A DNA stretch of 64,000 nucleotides from Arthrobacter castelli DSM 16402 (GTDB lineage Bacteria; Actinomycetota; Actinomycetes; Actinomycetales; Micrococcaceae): assembly GCF_000430705.1 (NCBI RefSeq), contig NZ_AUMN01000001.1, forward strand, positions 1 through 64,000, written 5' to 3'. A model generated the notes under the pieces. The model did not search any database. It saw only the letters and a list, made by a program, of their open reading frames with translations, and was not told where the DNA came from. The translations under genes were made by a program, and so were the position numbers. This document shows, piece after piece, positions 44,154 to 52,708 of the stretch. Each line of letters begins with the position of its first letter. The stretch's first letter is position 1.

Positions 44154-45474
44154 TTCCATGACACGGGTGACCCTCATGGGGTCCAGCCGCCACGTCGACC
44201 TTGTGTTGCCCTCGCGGGAGCCGGTTGGCACACTGTTGCCACAGATTCTGGAACTGCTGGATGACCAGCCGAAGGCCGACGTCGCGGCAAAGGTGCTGCT
44301 GACGCCGGGCGGCAACGAAATTGACGACGGCGATTCCCTCGCCGCGGCGGGTGTGGCCGACGGCACTGCCCTCCGGCTGCATAGTTCGGCCGACGCTCCG
44401 CCGGCCCCGGTGGTGTACGACGTCACCGACACGGTGGTGGCCGAGTCCGGCCATGTGACCGGCCGATGGTCCGTGCGCTGGCGGGAGATCGCCGCCGGAA
44501 CGTTCGCCGCCGCCGGGCTGTGGGCTGCTTCGCTGTTCCTGATGCCCGGTGGTGAAGGTTCGGCGGTCTCATGGGGGCTGGTGGCCGAATCCGCAGTATT
44601 GCTGATCCTGGCAGCGGCGTTGGGAGCGAGCCGCACGGTTCCGGTTGCCGTCGCTGCTTCGCTGGCCGGGACTGGCTGGTTGATCGGTGCAAGCAGTATA
44701 GTTGACGGCCCATGGTCCGGGCCGTTGCAGGCCTTGCTGCTGGCTGCCCTCACCGCCTTCACGTTGGCTGTGTTGGGCTTCGTCGTTGAACAAGGCAGGG
44801 GCTTCTACAGCGCCGCCCTGGTGCTGGCAGTACTGCTCGCAACCTGGTCCGCGGCCGCTCTATCAACGGGCGATCCCGTGAGGGTTCCTGCCATCGCCGC
44901 TGCCGCGTCCGTGCTGGTGCTGGGGCTGCTGCCCAAGTTTGCCCTGTCATTATCCGGATTAGCCGCGCTCGATGACCGGCGCGCTCATGGAACCCTGATC
45001 CGTCGCCGGGATGCCCTGGCCTCGATCGCGGCAGCACATCAGACGCTCGTGCTGGGTGCCATCGTATGCGCGCTATCGCTTGCAGCAGGGCTCTGGTTGC
45101 TGGGCCTGGATGACGACAGCCAGGAATGGACACTGCCCTTGCTGCTGGCGCTGACGTTAGCCAACTTCTTGCGGGCGATGTCGTTTCCGCTTGCCGCCCA
45201 ACGGCTGGCGCTGTATGCGGCCTCATCCATCGGCGTGCTCGCCGCCGCCAACTCGCTGATCCGTCTGTCGCCGTCGTTGTTCTGGGTGGCCGGAACGCTA
45301 ATACTGGTGATCAGCCTCGTGATTGGTGCCATGCTGCTGATCCGCTTGCCCGCCCATGTCGCAGCACGGTTCAGGCTGGCCGGGAAACGGTTTGAGACGA
45401 TTTCCATCCTGGCTATCATCCCGCTGCTGATAGGCCTGTTCGGAGTGTTCGGCCAATTGCTGGAGACCTTCTAA
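44146..45474 (+). CDS. EccD-like T7SS membrane channel protein
   Basis: A 442-aa protein. Residues about 5-80 form a ubiquitin-like YukD domain (MTRVTLMGSSRHVDLVLP and ADGTALRLHS); then about eleven hydrophobic helices follow, the layout of EccD, the main membrane-forming subunit of ESX systems. The ATG at 44146 overlaps the upstream gene; alternatives at 44137 (GTG) and 44158 exist. Its stop codon overlaps the next start by one base (TAATG). In ESX complexes two EccD copies form the membrane vestibule around EccC. Confidence 0.82.
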   Translation: MADSMTRVTLMGSSRHVDLVLPSREPVGTLLPQILELLDDQPKADVAAKVLLTPGGNEIDDGDSLAAAGVADGTALRLHSSADAPPAPVVYDVTDTVVAESGHVTGRWSVRWREIAAGTFAAAGLWAASLFLMPGGEGSAVSWGLVAESAVLLILAAALGASRTVPVAVAASLAGTGWLIGASSIVDGPWSGPLQALLLAALTAFTLAVLGFVVEQGRGFYSAALVLAVLLATWSAAALSTGDPVRVPAIAAAASVLVLGLLPKFALSLSGLAALDDRRAHGTLIRRRDALASIAAAHQTLVLGAIVCALSLAAGLWLLGLDDDSQEWTLPLLLALTLANFLRAMSFPLAAQRLALYAASSIGVLAAANSLIRLSPSLFWVAGTLILVISLVIGAMLLIRLPAHVAARFRLAGKRFETISILAIIPLLIGLFGVFGQLLETF

Positions 45475-46445
45475 TGGAACAACACAACATCAATCAGCAG
45501 GACGCTGCACGCCGCCCCGATTATAGCGGCGTGCCCGGCACCGGCTTCGAATCGGAGGTGCAGCGACGGCAGCGGCGGCTGCGCACCCGGCCAGCGGAGT
45601 CCTGGCCGAGGCGGGTCGTCCGGTCGGCGTGGGCCATGCTCGGTTCGGACGATTATCCGGAACAACTGGCCGGGGCCGCAGCCGCGGCGCAGGAGCCAAT
45701 CACCACCGGGCGCAGGATCCTGGTGACCGGTTCCCGCGGTGGTGGCGGCAAGTCGACGACGGCGGCGCTGGTCGCCAGGACTTTCGCCACTGTACGGCAG
45801 GAATCGGTCGCGGGGTTGGACCTCGATCCCGGCCTGGGCACGCTCGCCCTGCGTGCCGGATCAGATAATGCGCCGTCATTGGAGGACTTCACCGGCAGGC
45901 TGCGGAACGCGGAATCGCTCGACCAGGCCGTGCTGGCGTCGCTGCTCGGTGATGCCGGCGGTGGACTCTATGTCTCGGGCAGTCGTGGCAACCGGCCGAA
46001 TACCAGCGGCCCCGCCCTGTCCAATGTGTTGACCTCGGTCAGCCGGTACTTTCCTGTAACCATCTTCGACGGCCCGACGGGCATCAGGACCGAGGAATCG
46101 TCCTGGGCGCTCGCCCGTGCCCACGCCGTCGTTTTTGTCGCCCCGGCCACCGTCGCGGGAATGGAAGATCTGCGCTGGTACGCGGGGATGTGGCGCTCCA
46201 ATCCGGAACTGGCGGCCACCCCGCTGCTTCCCGTGCTGACCGGGGTCGACGCCGGCGGGCCGTTTGATCCTGCCGCAGAGGCAGAGACCTTCCGGCGCCA
46301 GGGTCTGGACGCGATGCACCTGCTGTATGACCGGCACCTGTCCGCGGGATTGCAAATCGACCTGCCGCTGTTGAGGCCCGACACCCGCCTGCACACCACC
46401 CGGATCGCCTCCCGGGCGCTGCAGCTGGCAAACGGGAGCAACTGA
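45474..46445 (+). CDS. MinD/ParA-like ATPase of the T7SS locus
   Basis: A 323-aa P-loop ATPase of the deviant-Walker SIMIBI class. Residues 86-95 are GSRGGGGKST, followed by LDLDPGLG (switch I region) and FDGPTG. The first 80 residues are basic and disordered (RRQRRLRTRP), like the N-terminus of EspI and other ESX-associated CpsD/MinD-like proteins. It is sandwiched between eccD-like and eccC-like genes with 1-nt junctions. It may regulate secretion by ATP state or position the machine; not proven. Confidence 0.8.
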   Translation: MEQHNINQQDAARRPDYSGVPGTGFESEVQRRQRRLRTRPAESWPRRVVRSAWAMLGSDDYPEQLAGAAAAAQEPITTGRRILVTGSRGGGGKSTTAALVARTFATVRQESVAGLDLDPGLGTLALRAGSDNAPSLEDFTGRLRNAESLDQAVLASLLGDAGGGLYVSGSRGNRPNTSGPALSNVLTSVSRYFPVTIFDGPTGIRTEESSWALARAHAVVFVAPATVAGMEDLRWYAGMWRSNPELAATPLLPVLTGVDAGGPFDPAAEAETFRRQGLDAMHLLYDRHLSAGLQIDLPLLRPDTRLHTTRIASRALQLANGSN

Positions 46446-46446
46446 G

Positions 46447-49400
46447 ATGAGCCAGAAGGTAGTACACCGGCCCGCCCGCTCGACCGCGCCGGCCCGCCCA
46501 CTGGATCCCTATCCGCTGGATGCGCCGCCGCCGAGTGAAGGCGGCAAGGGCGGGATGAGCATGATGTCGATTGTCCCGATGCTCGGTGCCGGCCTATCGA
46601 TGACCGTGATGATGCTGTTCCGCGGCTCCGGCCTGGCCGCCGTCGGGGCACTCATGATGATAGTCACAGTGATCGCTTCGCTGGTGATGCTGGTCAGCCA
46701 GCGGGGTAAGCAGGCCAGGCAGCGGCGCGAGCAACGCGAAAACTACCTCGAATATCTTGAGCGGTCCAGGAACCAGTTGCGTTCGGACGAGCGCCGTGAT
46801 TACCGCAGTTCATGGATCTCAGATCCGCCTCCGGGGGCCCTTTTTGACATTCTCCGCAACCCCCGCAGGCTGTGGGAACGGCGTCGGGCGGATGAAGACT
46901 TCCTGACAGTGCGGATTGGCCAGGGCGAACGAGCCAACCGGGAACTGCCGGTCCATGGTTCGGCCAACGGGATGCAACAGACCGACACCTTCATGGTGAA
47001 CGAGTTGGATATCCTGCGCGCGCGGTACTCGACGTCGCCGTCGTTGCCGCTGACCCTGCCGCTGGATTCGGCCGGAAACGTCAGCATTGTTGGCAGTCGC
47101 GAGTTCGGACTCGCAATTTGCCGGGCCCTGTTGATCCAGGCCGCTTCCTTCCATTCCCCCGAGGACCTTCATCTGGCCGTCGCGGCGGACTCGGACAGCA
47201 TCGCCGACTGGCAGTGGGCGTCGTGGCTCCCGCATCTGGCCGACCAGACCAAAACGCACGCCACCGGTCCGGTGCGGCGGCTGGCGCCCGACATGAACGA
47301 ACTGTCAGCCTTGCTGTCCTCCGATCTGGGTGCGCGGGCCACGGCTGCGGCCGAATCGCGGCGGAATTTCCTCAAATCCGGTCTTGGCAACACCGTTCCC
47401 CGGCTGTTGGTCATTTCTGACGCACATGGAGAACTGCCCACGGACCTGCGGCTGCCCGATAACCGGCCGGCCACGGGGCAGGTCGGCGTCACGACCGTGT
47501 TCCTGGTCAGCGACCGGAAGTTCGAGCCTTCGGAGGTCTCCGTCCGCGTCAGTGGAACCGAAGACGAGCTGCTCATCGAAAATTACCGCCGGGACCCTGT
47601 GGATCCCGCAGTCGCGACGGGAACGCTCGACGACTTGAGCGTGGCAACGGCCGAGTCACTGGCCCGCACGCTGGCACCACTGCGGCTGTCGGAGGATTCG
47701 CTTGAACACGACGCCTCTTCCAGCGCGATTGGCTTCCTGGACATGCTCGGGCTGTCCCCGCGGCTGGACCGTGCCGACATCGAACGACTGTGGCAGCCCC
47801 GCGGCGAGACGGACTTCCTGCGGGTGCCGCTGGGACCAGACGACACCGGCCGGCCGGCGATGCTGGACCTGAAGGAATCTGCGCAGTTCGGGATGGGTCC
47901 GCACGGGTTATGTGTCGGCGCGACAGGCTCGGGCAAGTCCGAGATGCTGCGTTCGCTGGTGGTTGGCCTGTTGGCGACCCATTCTCCGGAAACGGTCTCC
48001 ATGGTGCTGGTTGACTACAAGGGCGGAGCAACCTTCGCCCCGTTTGAGGGCGTGCCGCAGGTCGCAGGCATCATCACCAACTTGTCTGATGACGTCAGTT
48101 TGATCGAGCGGGTCTATGCCAGCCTGTCGGGCGAAGTGCAGCGGCGGCAACAGGTACTCAAGGACGCCGGAAACCTGGCCAACATCACCGATTACCACCT
48201 CCACCGGGAGCAACGGCTGGCCGACGGCCAGCACATGGAACCACTTCCCCATCTGGTGATTATCATTGACGAGTTCGGCGAGCTGCTGACCGCCAGGCCG
48301 GACTTCATCGAACTGTTCCTGTCCATTGGCCGCATCGGGCGTTCCATCGGCGTCCACCTGCTGCTGTCCAGCCAGCGCATTGAGGGCGGCAAGCTTCGGG
48401 GCTTGGATACCTACCTTTCATACCGGATCGGCCTGCGCACCCTCTCCGAAGGCGAAAGCCGGACCGTGCTGGAGACACCCGACGCCTTCCACCTTCCGGC
48501 GGTGCCGGGCTATGGCTACCTCAAGGTCGACACCACCACCTATACCCGCTTCAAGGCCGGCTACGTCTCCGGAGCGCTGGAAGCTGTCGAAGAAGAACAG
48601 GAAGACGAGAGCGAGGAAGTGCCCGCCGTCGTCCCCGTCCCCACCTACGCCGCAACGCTGGAGTCCGCGCCCGGCACCGAGGATCAGCCCGCCACGCCGG
48701 CACGCTCGGGCGCCTCCCAACGGACCACCGGACCCACCGTGCTGAGCACCTTGGTTCAGACCCTGCAGTCCTTCCCCCGCGCGGTCGCTCCGATCTGGTT
48801 GCCACCGCTGCCGGACGGGATCGCGCTGGACACCGCCGCCGGAGGCACGAGCGCCACCAGCGCCGGACTCCGGCTCAACCAAGGTGGAAACCTGCAGATC
48901 CCGCTGGGCCTGCTGGATGATCCGGCCGGCCAATGGCAAGGCACCTGGGAACTGGATCTTGCCGCCGGTGGTGGCAATCTGATGATCGTCGGTGGCCCCC
49001 ACTCGGGCAAGAGCACCGCGCTGCGCACGATTATCGCCTCGCTGGCGCTGACTCACGACCCCACGGAGGTGGGGATTTACGCTGTCGACCTGTTGGGCTC
49101 GGCACTGATGCCGCTGGAAGGATTGCCCCACGTGGGCGGCGTGGCGATGCGCACCAACCGGGAGGTTGTCCGCCGCACGGTGGAAGAAGTCCACGGGATG
49201 CTCCGGTCACGCGAGGCGCTGTTTGAGCGCCACCATATCGACTCATTGGCCACCATGCGGCGGATGTCCGCCGCCGGGAAGCTGCCGGAACTGGCCAGTG
49301 CCGACGTCATACTGCTGATCGATGGCTACGGGCAGTTGAGCGACGAGTTCGAGGACATTGAAAAGTCCGTGCATTCACTGATCGCCCGCGGCGGCGGCTA

Positions 49401-50439
49401 CGGAATCCACGTGATCGTCACGGCAACACGGTTCAACGAAGTACGGATATCGCAGCAGAGTTTCTTCGGCAACCGGATCGAGTTGCGTCTGGGAGATCCC
49501 GGCGAATCTGCCTACGGACGGAAACTGGCCGAAGGCGTCAGCCCGAACACTCCGGGACGGGCCTTGATGGACAGCAAGCTGCAGGGGCAATTGGCCTTGC
49601 CACGGATTGACGGAGCCGCGGACGAGGACACTGCCGTCCAGGGCATGCGGGACATGGCGGCCGCAGTCACCGAAGCAACCGACGAACGCGCCATGCAGGT
49701 GCGAGTGCTGCCGCAATTGGTGGAAGCCGCTGCCGCCGAGACGCCAGGGCGGGCGGGGATGGTTCCGCTGGGGCTGCGGGAAACTGACCTGGGCACGCTG
49801 ACCCTGAATATGGATTCGGCCGATCGGAACCTGCTGATTCTTGGTGACGATGAGTGCGGCAAGACAAATGCCATGCGGACGGTCATCCGCAGACTGATTG
49901 AGCAGCACACCGAAGAAGAACTGGTCTTTGCGGTCTACGATCCGCGTCGGACCCTGGCGGGCGAAGTGCCTGACGCCTATCTGGGCGGCTACGCCAATAG
50001 CGTGGCTCTGGCCGAGAAACTGTCTGCGGCGATAACGACCGAACTCGATAAGCGAGTCAATGACGACGATGGGCCGCATCCCCGGGTGGTCCTGATCATC
50101 GACGATTACGACATTCTGACCGCGGGGGGCCAGAGTCCTTTGTCGCGACTCGGATCCTACCTTCCCATGGGCCCGGAGATCGGGTTGCACGGGATCCTCG
50201 CGCGGAGGGTGCGCGGGGCCGGGCGCGGAATGTTCGAGTCTTTCTTCACCTCCTTGCGCGACTCCGGCAGCACCGGGTTGATTATGTCCGGGGATCGGGG
50301 TGAGGGCACCCTCCTCAATGGCATCCGGGCGCGGAGTCTGCCTACCGGCCGTGCGCAGCTCGTCCAGTCCGGCAAACCGCTGCAAACAGTTCAGCTGTTC
50401 CACAATGACGACGCGAACGGAGCCAGCGATGAGCAGTGA
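46447..50439 (+). CDS. EccC-type FtsK/SpoIIIE ATPase, motor of type VII secretion
   Basis: A 1330-aa protein: two TM helices (about residues 38-80), then three FtsK-like ATPase domains. Walker A1 is GATGSGKSEM (about 491-500) with Walker B DEFGE near 608; domain 2 has GGPHSGKST (about 849) with a weak B motif IDGYGQ; domain 3 has GDDECGKTN (about 1132) with IDDYD. Only domain 1 has the full Asp-Glu pair, the pattern expected of EccC, where domain 1 is the main motor and domain 3 binds the signal of the WXG100 substrate. ATG is 1 nt after the MinD-like stop. Fused form (not EccCa/EccCb). Confidence 0.93.
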   Translation: MSQKVVHRPARSTAPARPLDPYPLDAPPPSEGGKGGMSMMSIVPMLGAGLSMTVMMLFRGSGLAAVGALMMIVTVIASLVMLVSQRGKQARQRREQRENYLEYLERSRNQLRSDERRDYRSSWISDPPPGALFDILRNPRRLWERRRADEDFLTVRIGQGERANRELPVHGSANGMQQTDTFMVNELDILRARYSTSPSLPLTLPLDSAGNVSIVGSREFGLAICRALLIQAASFHSPEDLHLAVAADSDSIADWQWASWLPHLADQTKTHATGPVRRLAPDMNELSALLSSDLGARATAAAESRRNFLKSGLGNTVPRLLVISDAHGELPTDLRLPDNRPATGQVGVTTVFLVSDRKFEPSEVSVRVSGTEDELLIENYRRDPVDPAVATGTLDDLSVATAESLARTLAPLRLSEDSLEHDASSSAIGFLDMLGLSPRLDRADIERLWQPRGETDFLRVPLGPDDTGRPAMLDLKESAQFGMGPHGLCVGATGSGKSEMLRSLVVGLLATHSPETVSMVLVDYKGGATFAPFEGVPQVAGIITNLSDDVSLIERVYASLSGEVQRRQQVLKDAGNLANITDYHLHREQRLADGQHMEPLPHLVIIIDEFGELLTARPDFIELFLSIGRIGRSIGVHLLLSSQRIEGGKLRGLDTYLSYRIGLRTLSEGESRTVLETPDAFHLPAVPGYGYLKVDTTTYTRFKAGYVSGALEAVEEEQEDESEEVPAVVPVPTYAATLESAPGTEDQPATPARSGASQRTTGPTVLSTLVQTLQSFPRAVAPIWLPPLPDGIALDTAAGGTSATSAGLRLNQGGNLQIPLGLLDDPAGQWQGTWELDLAAGGGNLMIVGGPHSGKSTALRTIIASLALTHDPTEVGIYAVDLLGSALMPLEGLPHVGGVAMRTNREVVRRTVEEVHGMLRSREALFERHHIDSLATMRRMSAAGKLPELASADVILLIDGYGQLSDEFEDIEKSVHSLIARGGGYGIHVIVTATRFNEVRISQQSFFGNRIELRLGDPGESAYGRKLAEGVSPNTPGRALMDSKLQGQLALPRIDGAADEDTAVQGMRDMAAAVTEATDERAMQVRVLPQLVEAAAAETPGRAGMVPLGLRETDLGTLTLNMDSADRNLLILGDDECGKTNAMRTVIRRLIEQHTEEELVFAVYDPRRTLAGEVPDAYLGGYANSVALAEKLSAAITTELDKRVNDDDGPHPRVVLIIDDYDILTAGGQSPLSRLGSYLPMGPEIGLHGILARRVRGAGRGMFESFFTSLRDSGSTGLIMSGDRGEGTLLNGIRARSLPTGRAQLVQSGKPLQTVQLFHNDDANGASDEQ

Positions 50440-50866
50440 TTGGGTTGTGATCAGCCGGTACGAGCAGACCCACGAGGTGCTGATCGCTGCCCTGCTCGAG
50501 GTGATGCCGGAATCCAGCATCCGCACGACCGCGGAAGAGACGGTGTGGGAGATCGTAGTGGAATCCGACGGCGGCGAGAATCCGCCCGCCCTGCTCGCGG
50601 TCGAGCTTCCCCGCCGAATACAGAACCCTGCCGAACTGCAAAGACTGCTGGAAGGCGCCGACGTCTCCGCGGTTGAGGGGGTCAGCGTGCCGCTTGTCTT
50701 TACCGAAGGCTCCGGAGGAATCCCATCCGACGAGGTGATCTGGTGGCAGGACATCCATGCCCTCGCAGACCTGCAGGTCACCGATCCACTGGCCAACCGG
50801 CTCGCCCACGCCGTTGCCGGGAGGTCGGAAGGCGCCGTCATCCTGCCACGAGGGGAGGCCGCATGA
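50429..50866 (+). CDS. Hypothetical T7SS-associated protein
   Basis: A 145-aa soluble protein with a mixed fold (DWVVISRYEQTHEVLIAALL at the start, VIWWQDIHALADLQ near the end). Start codon lies inside the eccC-like gene (11-nt overlap), so it is translationally coupled. No family recognised with certainty. Its conserved place between eccC and a DUF6177 gene suggests a secretion accessory role. Confidence 0.65.
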   Translation: MSSDWVVISRYEQTHEVLIAALLEVMPESSIRTTAEETVWEIVVESDGGENPPALLAVELPRRIQNPAELQRLLEGADVSAVEGVSVPLVFTEGSGGIPSDEVIWWQDIHALADLQVTDPLANRLAHAVAGRSEGAVILPRGEAA

Positions 50867-51885
50867 GCACAGAAGTCCCGTTCGACTTCAGCACCGGACA
50901 AATGGGCGTGGTCCACCAGGACAAATCCGTACTCCATCTCTCCCACTGGATCACCCGCGCCTACCGTGCAGCAGTGACCAGCAGCCGTGACTTTGCCGTG
51001 CTCAGTCCACCGGACGCTGCAATCACCCTTCCGCTGGACGAGCTGCTCTCCCGGCCGGGGTGCCAATGGGTGGTGGCCACTGCAGACGGCAGCTTTTTCG
51101 ATGCCACCACCGGTCAGCTGTTGCAGTGGACGAACGGCGGGTTTGAATCCATTGGCGAACCTGCGAACGAGTTCCTCGCCGCGCCGGCCGGCCAGGGACA
51201 CATCCGGGTACAGGCGGACACCCTGCACCCGGCCAGCGCCAACACCCGGGTAGGCAGGTTTTGCGAGCGGATCTTCACTGAACTCACCGGTGCAGCTCCC
51301 GCTGGTTGGGGGCTGGTGGAACCGGCCAGCGAACTATGGGACACCGCGGAGCTTAATGCCTATTTCCGGAACCGGGCACCGATGCCAACCACCGCCGTCG
51401 TCATCGGGGCGCCACGGCCGGGATCCGGCGCGCCGTCCATTGCCACGTTGAGCATGGAACGCAGTTCCAGGGGTGTCCATGAGATAGTCACATTCCTGGC
51501 CGAGACACCGGAACCAGTATCCGAAGGCGAGCTTGAGGGATTCGCCCGGGCTATGCACGACGCCAGGGCCCGTCATGCTGTGCTGGGGCACGGCCTGGGA
51601 CATACCAATCTGAACCGACCGGCCCGCTTCACCGGGGCGACCGTCCCGGCCTGCGCATTGTTCGGGCCGGAGACGCTGGAGACAGCCGGTCCCCGCAACG
51701 CGCTCCAGCTGGCCGGTGACACTGCGCAGCTCGTGGGTGCCGGCCCCCTGACGTCCTTACTCATCACCTATTCGACGGAGCCGACGGCAGGCCGTCCGCA
51801 TCCATTGGCAGCCTACGATGAACTGGTGGCCGCGCTGACGGGGGCCTCCGGGGAGAGTGACGGACACAATCTCAACGACCGGTAA
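50863..51885 (+). CDS. DUF6177 family protein of T7SS loci
   Basis: A 340-aa soluble protein beginning STEVPFDFSTGQMGVVHQDK and containing GWGLVEPASELWDTAELNAYFRNR near the middle and LGHTNLNRPARFTG later. Members of this family (DUF6177) are encoded with EccC and WXG100 genes in Actinobacteria; the role is unknown. ATGA overlap with the preceding gene. No membrane segment or catalytic motif found. Confidence 0.65.
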   Translation: MSTEVPFDFSTGQMGVVHQDKSVLHLSHWITRAYRAAVTSSRDFAVLSPPDAAITLPLDELLSRPGCQWVVATADGSFFDATTGQLLQWTNGGFESIGEPANEFLAAPAGQGHIRVQADTLHPASANTRVGRFCERIFTELTGAAPAGWGLVEPASELWDTAELNAYFRNRAPMPTTAVVIGAPRPGSGAPSIATLSMERSSRGVHEIVTFLAETPEPVSEGELEGFARAMHDARARHAVLGHGLGHTNLNRPARFTGATVPACALFGPETLETAGPRNALQLAGDTAQLVGAGPLTSLLITYSTEPTAGRPHPLAAYDELVAALTGASGESDGHNLNDR

Positions 51886-51902
51886 ACCGAGGGACTCAAT
51901 AG

Positions 51903-52283
51903 ATGGAATTTAGCGACTCCGCCATTGGCCTGCTGCTCGGCATCCCAATGACTGTCTTCGGCAGCCTGGCCTACGCCGGCCGCTGGCGCAGTTGGGTCAC
52001 GATGACCGGGCTCAATCCCCGCGGCAAGACGTTCTCAGGCCTTGGACTGCTGTATGCCGGAATCGGCTTTTGCCTGGTTCCCCTCGTAGCCCTCTTCGAC
52101 CCCGCCTGGGATGCCCTGCGCGTCACCCTGCTGCTGGCAGCCGTCGCCGGGATCTGGATCTTCATCATCAGTTTCTTCTGGCTGCCGGTCTTCGCCCGTC
52201 CTCGATGGCTCCGTTCCTGGGAAGCAAGGGGCTGCGACCCCCGCGAGTTTCCTGTTCCACGATTCGGCCGGCGTCGGCGCTGA
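51903..52283 (+). CDS. Small T7SS-associated membrane protein
   Basis: A 126-aa protein with three hydrophobic helices (about residues 6-26, 46-66, 72-98) and a basic C-terminal tail ending in RFGRRRR. Seventeen nt after the DUF6177 stop, so in the same operon. No family recognised. Could be a structural component or anchor of the secretion machine. Confidence 0.65.
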   Translation: MEFSDSAIGLLLGIPMTVFGSLAYAGRWRSWVTMTGLNPRGKTFSGLGLLYAGIGFCLVPLVALFDPAWDALRVTLLLAAVAGIWIFIISFFWLPVFARPRWLRSWEARGCDPREFPVPRFGRRRR

Positions 52284-52381
52284 CCTCCGCGCAAACGGGA
52301 TGGGTAGTTCGCCCCATGCCCGGCCGTGGAACCGTCCGAGACGCGTTGGTAGCGTAGTCGCTGGAAGAAGAAGGAGGATAA

Positions 52382-52708
52382 ATGGCCAAGTGGGATATCG
52401 ACGTCGCCACAGCACGAAGCATCATCTCGTCCACCGAGGATAAGCACTCGTCGTTGCCGAGAGAGAAAAGAACCCTGGGCTCGGCCATCGACAGCGCCTC
52501 GACAGCCTGCAACTCCTCACTGATCACTGCAGCGCTGGACTATGTCCGCCGCCCCGCTCTCGTCGGGCCAGCCAGCGACGCAGCGGAGCAGGCGGAAAGC
52601 GCGACCAGCAACACGGCGGCCGCCGTCGAACATTATGCCCAAGGCGACTTGGACATGGCAGCCAACGCAAGCGACAAGGCGGCGGGAGCACCTGATGGGG
52701 AATATTGA
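52382..52708 (+). CDS. DUF6507 family T7SS partner protein, right arm
   Basis: A 108-aa helical protein: KWDIDVATARSII at the N-terminus and HYAQGDLDMAANASDKAAG at the C-terminus, matching the left-arm protein at 42522-42890. It overlaps the effector gene 52695-53984 by 14 nt. The repeated pairing of one DUF6507 gene directly 5' of one effector gene in both arms suggests a substrate-specific adaptor or co-exported partner. Preceded by GAAGGAGG. Confidence 0.78.
   Translation: MAKWDIDVATARSIISSTEDKHSSLPREKRTLGSAIDSASTACNSSLITAALDYVRRPALVGPASDAAEQAESATSNTAAAVEHYAQGDLDMAANASDKAAGAPDGEY

Noticed and set aside
49375..51228. Minus-strand frame across the end of the eccC-like gene
   Set aside because: Opposes three coupled genes with clear motifs and overlaps.
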